DNA from: Verrucomicrobiales bacterium
GTDB lineage: Bacteria; Verrucomicrobiota; Verrucomicrobiia; Limisphaerales; J093
DNA: 64,000 nt
NCBI GenBank assembly: GCA_024233305.1
Contig: JACKPV010000030.1
Location: 62,001-126,000, forward strand
Reading direction: 5' to 3'
This document shows, one piece after another, positions 57,675 through 64,000 of this stretch. A model generated the notes under the pieces. The model did not search any database and was not told the DNA's origin. It saw only the letters and a program-made list of their open reading frames with translations. Position 1 is the first letter of the stretch. Every line of letters begins with the position of its first letter. A program made the position numbers and the translations under genes.

Positions 57675-57870
57675 AGCCGGAACGATTCAGTAACTCCCAG
57701 CTGCCGCCGTACTGTCGGCGGATGATTCAGCGACGATACGGCTGCCCGCCGCCGGGCGCGGCGACTCACCCAGACGTGACTGGCAGTCGGAACCGGCGAG
57801 ACCGCGTAAGCCCCTGGATTTCAGCGCTGACTGCTCGGCGGCGGCTGCCGTGTGTTGAATCGCTACCGCT
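57675..57870 (-). repeat. 196-bp palindromic REPIN/MITE-like element, copy E
   Basis: Reverse orientation. The left end reads AGCCGGAACGATTCAG and the arm hairpin is degenerate (GCCGCCGTACTGTCGGCG). The right end reads TACCGCT. It is flanked by TGA on the left and TCA on the right. It pairs with copy F 126 bp away in the same orientation. Confidence 0.75.
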
Positions 57871-57996
57871 CAGCGGTGCGCGGGCCAGGGAACCGCTATC
57901 GGGCGGGGCCCGCGACGGAGAGGCAGGGACGGTCAGTTGGTGTGGAGGAGGGTTGGACCCGGCCTTCGGGCCCGCGAAAGCGGGGGAAGCCGACTG

Positions 57997-58192
57997 AGCC
58001 GTAACCATTCAGTAACTCGTAGCCGCCGACGTGTGGTCGGCGCATGATTCAGTGGGGATACGGCCCCTTGCCGCTTGGCGCGACGATTCACCAAAACGTG
58101 ACTGCCGGTCGGGATCGGCGAGACCGCATAAGCCCTTGGATTTCAGCGCTGACTACACGTCGGCGGCTCCAGCGTGTTGAATCGATACGGCT
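57997..58192 (-). repeat. 196-bp palindromic REPIN/MITE-like element, copy F
   Basis: Reverse orientation. Left end AGCCGTAACCATTCAGTAAC, GTAG at 58019, arm GCCGACGTGTGGTCGGC with one change in the loop. The right end is ATACGGCT. It is flanked by TGA outside GCCGTA and TGA outside TACGGC, a candidate TNA duplication. Confidence 0.85.
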
Positions 58193-58410
58193 GAGGTGCT
58201 TACGGCGCAGGCCCTGCGATGCTGTGCGCCGGGGGTGCTTCTGCAAAGGACCGGGTCGACCGCAACGTCCCCGCTCTGGTCCCGGACAGGGGGCGACGGC
58301 AATTGACGGCTCGGACGCCGACCGGCGTGGTGTATCCGCGGCGCCGGCTCCCAACCGGAGGGAGCCGGCCACCGCTTGCTGCTGGAGAGGAGGCTGGGTC
58401 GGGTCGGAGT

Positions 58411-59628
58411 TCAACGGCCGCGGTAGCGCAAGCGATAGACCCGGTTGCCGGTGTCGTCGCTGATCAGGATGCTGCCGTCCGCGGCTTGGGCGCAATCCGC
58501 CGGCCGGCCAAGCACTTCGGTGCCGGCGCGCAGGAAGTTCACCATCTTCTGTTCGCCGTACGGGTGACCGTCCTCGAAGAGGATTCGGGAAAGGCAGTAG
58601 CCCACTTTTTGAGTGGCATTCCAGGAACCGCGCTGAGCCACGAAGGCGTCGCCGTGCGCGCCCGGGATCTGGTCCCCGGTGTAGAAGCACATGCCGTTGC
58701 CCGCGCAATGGGCGGCCATGGTCCATTCCGGAATGATCGTCATGCCCGCGAACTTCATCAGTTCGGGATGGTCGAGAAACAGCAGATTGGGCTGGGCCTT
58801 GCCCACGATCCAGGGATGCCCGTAGAAGCCGCCCGCGACGTAGTGGTTCAACTCCGCCGGCGGATTGTGATCGGTGATCGGTTGCCCGTTCTGGCGATCC
58901 CCCTCCATCTGCCAACCCATCATGTCGACATCATGATCGACGCCCCAGATCTCGTCGGTGCCCGGGCGGATGGCGAATTTCTCGGTGTTCCTCACCCCCG
59001 AGGCGAACTGCCGCTTGTCCGTGCCGTCCAGGGCAAAGGACCAGATCTTCTTGCGCTCGGAGGCGTCAATCGGCTCATCCGTGGCGTTCGTCTGATCGCC
59101 CACATGCGTGTAAATGCGTCCTTTGTGGATCAGCAACGCCCGCCACATGTGGCCCCCGTTCTTGCCGGTGGGGATGGCCTCCGGCCCGAGCACCACGACT
59201 TCCTCATCGGCAATGCCATCGCCGTCCCCGTCCCGGGCGCGGCTCACCTGGTTGAGCTGGGCGAACCACAACCAGCCATCGTGAAATTGCATGCCCTGCA
59301 GGACGCTCTTCGGGTCCCGGCCACCCACGAAGGTCGCCATCTTCTCGTAAAAGCCGTCGCCGTCACCGTCGCGGCATGTGTAGATGCAGCCCTGCGCCGG
59401 CACGCTCACGAACAATTCGCCATCGGGTCCCGTGGCCAGAAAGCGCGGGGTCTTGATCCCTTCCACGGCCACGGTCAACTCGTAGCCGTCGCGCACCCAG
59501 ATCCCCTCCGGAACGCCGGCGCCCGAGCCGGCAAACGCGAACCCGAGGACCGCGAGTGCGGACCCCATTTGTGCCGAAACCCGCGCCGCGAACCGCCTGC
59601 GCTGCGACCGATTTGAATAATGCTTCAT
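58411..59628 (-). CDS. Secreted PQQ-type (sorbosone/glucose dehydrogenase-like) beta-propeller protein
   Basis: 405 residues with a signal peptide (GSALAVLGFAFAGSGAGVPE). Soluble PQQ-glucose-dehydrogenase/L-sorbosone-dehydrogenase-like propeller: PRFLATGPDGELFVSVPAQG, 'RDPKSVLQGMQFHDGWLWFA', 'SGVRNTEKFAIRPGTDEIWG' and 'GSILISDDTGNRVYRLRYRG'. Catalytic His/Asp residues of the family are at the 'HVGDQTNATDEP' and 'DHDVDMMGWQM' segments. It probably oxidises sugars in the periplasm. No pqq genes are in the window, so the cofactor may be made elsewhere. Confidence 0.75.
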   Translation of the reverse strand: MKHYSNRSQRRRFAARVSAQMGSALAVLGFAFAGSGAGVPEGIWVRDGYELTVAVEGIKTPRFLATGPDGELFVSVPAQGCIYTCRDGDGDGFYEKMATFVGGRDPKSVLQGMQFHDGWLWFAQLNQVSRARDGDGDGIADEEVVVLGPEAIPTGKNGGHMWRALLIHKGRIYTHVGDQTNATDEPIDASERKKIWSFALDGTDKRQFASGVRNTEKFAIRPGTDEIWGVDHDVDMMGWQMEGDRQNGQPITDHNPPAELNHYVAGGFYGHPWIVGKAQPNLLFLDHPELMKFAGMTIIPEWTMAAHCAGNGMCFYTGDQIPGAHGDAFVAQRGSWNATQKVGYCLSRILFEDGHPYGEQKMVNFLRAGTEVLGRPADCAQAADGSILISDDTGNRVYRLRYRGR

Positions 59629-59747
59629 GATTTGGTGATTTAGCCGTAAGCCTGCGCAATTCAGGCGGCAGACGCAAACCGAAACCGGCCGCTGCGGGGA
59701 ACCTCGGGCTTGCCAGAATCAACCGCCTGCGGCGGAATGGGCCGTCG

Positions 59748-61925
59748 ATGCGCGTCCTCCTCCGAAACCCATTTGTTCTCCTGCTGCCGCTGCTGTCTTG
59801 CTGGGCGTCACCGGGCGCCGCACAACCGGACGGCGACTTCATCCAGGATCCGCTTGATGTCCTTGAGCGCACTTGTTTTCAAACCGGCGGGCCGTGGGGT
59901 GGCCATGTCAACCTGCGGTCGGATGTGGCCATCGTTTACGGCATCGATCCCGGTCTGCCGGCCCGCGTCCAGACCTGGCGGGATCGCGGGTACCGCATTC
60001 ACGTGATGACCGGCGTTTCGTGGGGCAACTACCAGGATTACTTGTATGGTCGCTTCGATGGCACGGATCACCAGGACGAGGCGCAGACGGAACGCGACGG
60101 GAAGAAGATCAGCCACGGCGGCGATGTCTATTACATGTGCCCCGGGGCGAATTTCGGGAAGTTCCTTTGCGTGGGCGTGCAGCGGGCCCTCGATGCCGGG
60201 GCGGAGGCGGTTCACATGGAAGAACCGGAGTTCTGGGTTCGCGGCGGTTACTCGGAGGGCTTCAAGCGCGAATGGCGGGCCTTTTACCACGAGGACTGGC
60301 AGCCGCCACACCGTTCGGTCGATGCCCAGTGGCGCGCCTCGAAGCTGAAATACCACCTTTACCGACGCGCGCTACAGCAGGTGTTCGACCACATCCAGGC
60401 CTACAACCGCGACACCGGACGAAGCGTTCGGTGCTATGTGCCGACCCACAGCCTGCTCAATTACGCCCATTGGCGCATCGTCAGCCCGGAGTCCAGCCTG
60501 GCCCGGCTCAGTGGCTGCGACGGCTACATCGCCCAGGTTTGGACCGGCACTTCGCGGACGCCGAACCTCTACCGCGGCGAACTCAAGGAACGAACATTCG
60601 AAACCGCCTTCCTCGAGTACGGCGCCATGCAGAATCTCGTGCGCTCGACCGGGCGGCGCGTCTGGTATCTGAACGATCCCATCGAGGACGACCCGAACCA
60701 CGACTGGGACGACTACCGCCGCAACTGGGAGTCCACGCTGGTTGCTTCCCTCCTGCAGCCGGAGGTCTGGCGGTATGAAGTCATGCCCTGGCCCAACCGC
60801 ATCTTCGCCGGCAAATACCCCCGCGCCGGCGGCGACCAGGAACGAGTCGGCATTCCGCCGGCTTACGCGACGGAGATCCAGACCGTCATCAACGCGCTCA
60901 ACGACCTGAACCAGCCGGAGGTCGAATGGGATTGCGGCACCCCGGGCATCGGCGTGCTGGTCAGCGACTCCCTCATGTTCCAACGCGGCGAGCCTGATCC
61001 GAGCGACCCGCACTTGAGCCACATCTACGGACTGGCGCTCCCGTTTCTCAAGCGGGGCATGCCCGTCGCGCCGGTGCAGCTCGAGAACGTGACCATCGAC
61101 GGTTATCTGCAGGGCTTCGAGGTCCTGCTGCTCACGTATCACGGCCAAAAGCCGCTCCGTCCGGAGGTCCATCAACCCCTTGCGGATTGGGTGCGGGCCG
61201 GCGGTCTGCTCGTCGTTTGGGATGACGACCGCGATCCCTTCAACCGCGTGCGGGAATGGTGGAACGACGATGGCCGGAACGAGCGCACTCCGCGACAGCA
61301 TTTGTTTGGAGCTTTGGGCCTCGCCGACACGACCCCGCCCGGATCGCATCCGGTCGGGAAGGGCCGGATGCTGTTCGCCGCCGATGACCCCGTCGGGCTC
61401 GCCCGGAGCGCGGTGGGGGACGCGACGCTCGTTGCTGCCGTCGTCGGCGTGGCCCGCGAGGCGGGATTGACCTGGCGGGAAACGAACCACCTGCTGCTGC
61501 GCCGCGGGCCGTATCTGGTCGCGGCGGGTTTGGACGAGTCCATCCCGGCGCCAACGAAGGTGTTGAGCGGCCGTTTGGTGAACCTGTTCGATCCGACGCT
61601 CGCCGTCCGCGAGACCATTGAACTGACGCCGGGCAGCCGCTGGTTCCTGCTGGATCTTGACCGCGTCCCGACGAAGGGCCCCGTCATCCTCGCTTCCGCC
61701 GGCAAGGCCCTGCCTGTCGAAACGAACCTCCGCGAGTACATCTGCGCAGTAGAAGGTATCGAGAACACGCGGGGCATTCTTCTGCTCCGATTGCCCACGC
61801 GGCCGCAGCATCTGAGCTTGGACGATCGGGCGTTGGAGGATTGGCGTTACGACGAAGCCGCCCATGTCCTGCATGTCGAGTTTCCCAACCAAGCCCGTGC
61901 CCGGCGGCTGGTGGTCAGCTTTTGA
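59748..61925 (+). CDS. Large secreted protein, putative glycoside hydrolase-like
   Basis: 725 residues with a signal peptide (NPFVLLLPLLSCWASPGAAQ). The first 360 residues could form a TIM barrel (WRDRGYRIHVMTGVSWGNYQ, 'AEAVHMEEPEFWVRGGYSEG', 'RVWYLNDPIEDDPNHDWDDY'). A second domain from about residue 400 resembles the GATase-like or trimerisation domain of GH42-type beta-galactosidases (LLTYHGQKPLRPEVHQPLAD, then 'WVRAGGLLVVWDDDRDPFN'). A beta C-terminus follows. Two acidic residues in MEEPEF are plausible catalytic ones. Substrate unknown; context is polysaccharide and sugar handling. Confidence 0.6.
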   Translation: MRVLLRNPFVLLLPLLSCWASPGAAQPDGDFIQDPLDVLERTCFQTGGPWGGHVNLRSDVAIVYGIDPGLPARVQTWRDRGYRIHVMTGVSWGNYQDYLYGRFDGTDHQDEAQTERDGKKISHGGDVYYMCPGANFGKFLCVGVQRALDAGAEAVHMEEPEFWVRGGYSEGFKREWRAFYHEDWQPPHRSVDAQWRASKLKYHLYRRALQQVFDHIQAYNRDTGRSVRCYVPTHSLLNYAHWRIVSPESSLARLSGCDGYIAQVWTGTSRTPNLYRGELKERTFETAFLEYGAMQNLVRSTGRRVWYLNDPIEDDPNHDWDDYRRNWESTLVASLLQPEVWRYEVMPWPNRIFAGKYPRAGGDQERVGIPPAYATEIQTVINALNDLNQPEVEWDCGTPGIGVLVSDSLMFQRGEPDPSDPHLSHIYGLALPFLKRGMPVAPVQLENVTIDGYLQGFEVLLLTYHGQKPLRPEVHQPLADWVRAGGLLVVWDDDRDPFNRVREWWNDDGRNERTPRQHLFGALGLADTTPPGSHPVGKGRMLFAADDPVGLARSAVGDATLVAAVVGVAREAGLTWRETNHLLLRRGPYLVAAGLDESIPAPTKVLSGRLVNLFDPTLAVRETIELTPGSRWFLLDLDRVPTKGPVILASAGKALPVETNLREYICAVEGIENTRGILLLRLPTRPQHLSLDDRALEDWRYDEAAHVLHVEFPNQARARRLVVSF

Positions 61926-62091
61926 TTGCCTCCTGCCCCGGCGCAATCCCTTGGCCCCGGTGCGTCGATATCCGGGAACTTCGCGAAGCGCCGCATTCCC
62001 TGGGTAGGCTGCTCGCGTGCCGAAAACAAAACGCGTCGAACGGGTCTTCGAGCTGCTCAAGTCCGAGCGGGGGGCTGAGCGTGGAAGAAAA

Positions 62092-62221
62092 ATGACTGTT
62101 CGCCGGGGCACTGGCCGCGACCCCGAACCAACGCTGGGCGATGCACGAGAACTTCCTCCGCACGCACGGCTTAAACCCGCCCTCCGAGCGGCAGGCATAC
62201 GGTTTCAAGTCGCCGGGATGA
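62092..62221 (+). pseudogene. Small frameshifted remnant
   Basis: An open segment from about 62099 reads 'LFAGALAATPNQRWAMHENF' and continues to a TGA at 62219, a sequence type I associate with small Verrucomicrobia proteins of the form 'ALAATPEQRW'. In that frame a stop lies just before (62093-62095), and the ATG at 62092 is one base out of frame. It looks like a short gene inactivated by one indel, or an error. Confidence 0.4.
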
Positions 62222-62302
62222 GCGCCGCGAATCTCCCGTGATGCTTGGGGGTGTCCCTGCGAAATGATTGTCAGCGGGCGGACGGCGAGCCAGACTTCTT
62301 TC

Positions 62303-63742
62303 ATGAACACACAACCCCGTGGCGCCGCGTTTCCGTTGGCACTCGCCTTCGTTTGCGGCGCCGAGGCGCTCACGGCGGCGGAACCATCAGGGCAGGCGGC
62401 GGCCCCCGGTTTCGAGGCCGTGGTCGAAGCGGAGTCGCCGGTTTACCGCTTCGAACCCGCCAACAACGGCGCCGGCCCATTGTGGTGCGGCGGCTCCAGC
62501 TGTCTCGTCCGCGCGGCGGGAAAGGTGTTCGCCTCCGGAATCGAAACCCTTGCGGCACAAAAACCGCTGAACAATTGCCGCTGGCTGCTGTTCGGTCTGG
62601 AAGGGGATCGCTGGAAACGCCTCCATGCCGATCCGGTCGGGCTCACCCGCGAGCCCTCGCCGCTTGTCGCCTTCCACGATGGTCGGTTCTTCCTTTCCGC
62701 CAATCCAACCCTCGCGCCGGGCGAATACAGCGGTCCCGCTCGTCCGGAGATCCTCGAGTTCGACAGCCACGACCCGGCGCTACCGGGATCGGTCACGACG
62801 CCGAAATGGCAAGGGGATCCCAGGTTTACGGAGCATTCGTATCGAAGTTTCGCCGCCGACGGCGCGCGCGGTGAGATGATCCTGCTGCAGAACATCGGTT
62901 ACACCCATGCCGAGTGGACCTTTCGGAACCAGGATGGAGACTGGAGCGCGAGCGGAAGACTGACGTGGCCCTGGGGCGCCGATTACGCGAAGCCCGAGCC
63001 GATCCGGGTCTGCTATCCCAACGTAGCTCTGCAAGACCGCGCCGTTCACTTCTGCGGCGTCAGTGACATCATCGAACCGAACCCCAAGTGGCGGGCCTTC
63101 AAGCGGGAACTCACGGGGCAGCAATGGGATTATGACTTCCGGCGGCTGTTCTACACCTGGACGCCGGACATCACGCGCGAGGCCTTCCGTCCGTGGGTCG
63201 AGATTGCGTCTCGCGAAGACACCTGCGGCTGGATCACCCCGGGCGATCTGTGGGTTGACCCGGATCGGCGGGTGCATCTTGTTTGGTCCGAACGGGCTCT
63301 TGATGAGCGGCTGCGCCCTCGGTTCTTCCCTGAGGAAAAACAGAGCCACGCGGTGAACTACGCCATCATCCAGGAGGGCCATGTGGTTCACCGGCGGTGC
63401 CTGATGATCGCGGCGGAAGGAGACAACGTGCCGATCCCCTCCGCGCCGCGCTTTCACATCGATACCAAGGGAAGTCTTTTCGTCGTGCTCTACGTTTCCG
63501 GTCCGAACGGAACGGGCGGAACATTGTCGGAAAACCGCGTTTTGGCGCTGAGCGAACGCGGTACGGTCGCGGGGAGCGTTACCCTGCCGCTGGCCCATCC
63601 GTTCACGCAGTTCTTTACCGCGACCGTGCGGGCAGGATCGCCGCCGTCGGATACCTTGGAACTGCTGGGACACGCTCCCGGACTGGGCAACGAAGTCCGC
63701 TATGCAAGAATCCGCCTCACCGCAATCCAGTCGGAACGCTGA
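62303..63742 (+). CDS. Secreted BNR/sialidase-like beta-propeller protein
   Basis: 479 residues from the ATG at 62303 with a signal peptide (AAFPLALAFVCGAEALTAAE). A propeller built of repeats is seen: 'NCRWLLFGLEGDRWKRLHAD', 'PSPLVAFHDGRFFLSANPTL', 'VCYPNVALQDRAVHFCGVSD', 'GDLWVDPDRRVHLVWSERAL' and 'SAPRFHIDTKGSLFVVLYVS'. The pattern is that of BNR-type or sialidase-like propellers, but the Asp-box (SxDxGxTW) is not clear, so glycosidase activity is only a guess. It lies 377 bp after the glycoside hydrolase-like gene on the same strand. Confidence 0.65.
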   Translation: MNTQPRGAAFPLALAFVCGAEALTAAEPSGQAAAPGFEAVVEAESPVYRFEPANNGAGPLWCGGSSCLVRAAGKVFASGIETLAAQKPLNNCRWLLFGLEGDRWKRLHADPVGLTREPSPLVAFHDGRFFLSANPTLAPGEYSGPARPEILEFDSHDPALPGSVTTPKWQGDPRFTEHSYRSFAADGARGEMILLQNIGYTHAEWTFRNQDGDWSASGRLTWPWGADYAKPEPIRVCYPNVALQDRAVHFCGVSDIIEPNPKWRAFKRELTGQQWDYDFRRLFYTWTPDITREAFRPWVEIASREDTCGWITPGDLWVDPDRRVHLVWSERALDERLRPRFFPEEKQSHAVNYAIIQEGHVVHRRCLMIAAEGDNVPIPSAPRFHIDTKGSLFVVLYVSGPNGTGGTLSENRVLALSERGTVAGSVTLPLAHPFTQFFTATVRAGSPPSDTLELLGHAPGLGNEVRYARIRLTAIQSER

Positions 63743-63844
63743 ACCATAACTCGCTTCGCTCCAGTCCCTTAGGTCGCTTACCCGGATCGTCCAACACATC
63801 CGTGGCCTCAAAAAGGGTCATTGCGTACTTGTTCGCAAATCAGC

Positions 63845-64000
63845 TTACCGCAGCCGCAGTCGCAGCCGGTGGTCCACCCGACCCCTCTGCTGCGCCTCCA
63901 AGGGGGGTAATTCTCGCAGTGTGGGCGACTCAGTCTCCGCCAGCAATTGGCGCGCCGCCCCCTGCAATTCCGCCCAGCGATCCCAATCCAGCTCCGGCGC
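63845..64000 (-). CDS. C-terminal fragment of an unidentified protein
   Basis: 51 residues running in from the right edge and ending at a TAA (63845-63847 on the minus strand). It reads 'APELDWDRWAELQGAARQLL' and ends 'RGRVDHRLRLRLR'. The composition is protein-like but too short to assign. Confidence 0.6.
   Translation of the reverse strand, partial: APELDWDRWAELQGAARQLLAETESPTLRELPPLEAQQRGRVDHRLRLRLR

Overview
The window is high-GC bacterial DNA, densely coded on both strands. Its gene content points to Verrucomicrobiota, probably the Limisphaerales/Pedosphaera side. Giant secreted LamG/Calx-beta/Ig-like proteins, pseudopilins with an Ala-Phe cleavage site, a S1-type sulfatase, a Tat-exported Gfo/Idh/MocA oxidoreductase and a PQQ-type sugar dehydrogenase occur together in that phylum. 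This is an inference from gene families; there is no rRNA or tRNA marker here.

Layout. 1-8864: a giant frame-broken secreted protein, a lipoprotein SurA/parvulin-type chaperone and a second large secreted protein with RTX-like and Calx-beta segments, in one direction. 9008-14322: NTF2-like protein, GNAT acetyltransferase, lone receiver domain, HEAT-repeat protein and a MacB-type ABC ATPase/permease pair. 14384-21475: gluconate-type permease, an envelope polysaccharide group (O-antigen-ligase-like polymerase, methyltransferase, GT4 glycosyltransferase) and a beta-CASP metallo-hydrolase. 21899-23423: a compact ECF sigma / membrane protein / CpxP-Spy-like operon. 23598-29874: NCS1-type permease, AhpD-like protein, sulfatase, pseudopilin, Nudix hydrolase, TadA and a carbohydrate-binding-fold protein. 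30164-34184: two Hsp20 genes, an orphan VapB-like antitoxin, a conserved hypothetical and a gene-poor, hairpin-rich stretch. 34185-43880: two giant secreted proteins flanking a second pseudopilin. 44869-57426: housekeeping and central metabolism (pyruvate phosphate dikinase, oxidoreductase, cysteine desulfurase, dnaN, isocitrate dehydrogenase) plus a DUF2271-ApbE pair and a CvpA-like protein. 58411-63742: exported sugar-related proteins (PQQ-type dehydrogenase, a large putative glycoside hydrolase, a sialidase-like propeller). A partial gene runs off the right edge.

The most striking non-genic feature is a family of six palindromic elements, each 196-197 bp, at 10885, 31449, 38682, 44554, 57675 and 57997. 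The inner arms are REP-like hairpins preceded by GTAG, so each element resembles a REPIN. The outer ends are inverted repeats that often sit next to TNA trinucleotides, as in a MITE. Two copies start exactly on a stop codon (TAA or TGA) and leave the gene intact. One copy supplies the C-terminus and stop of the orphan VapB. No transposase or RAYT gene that could move them is in the window.

The first 700 bases carry several apparent indels in one coding region, so the left edge may be poor assembly rather than a true pseudogene.
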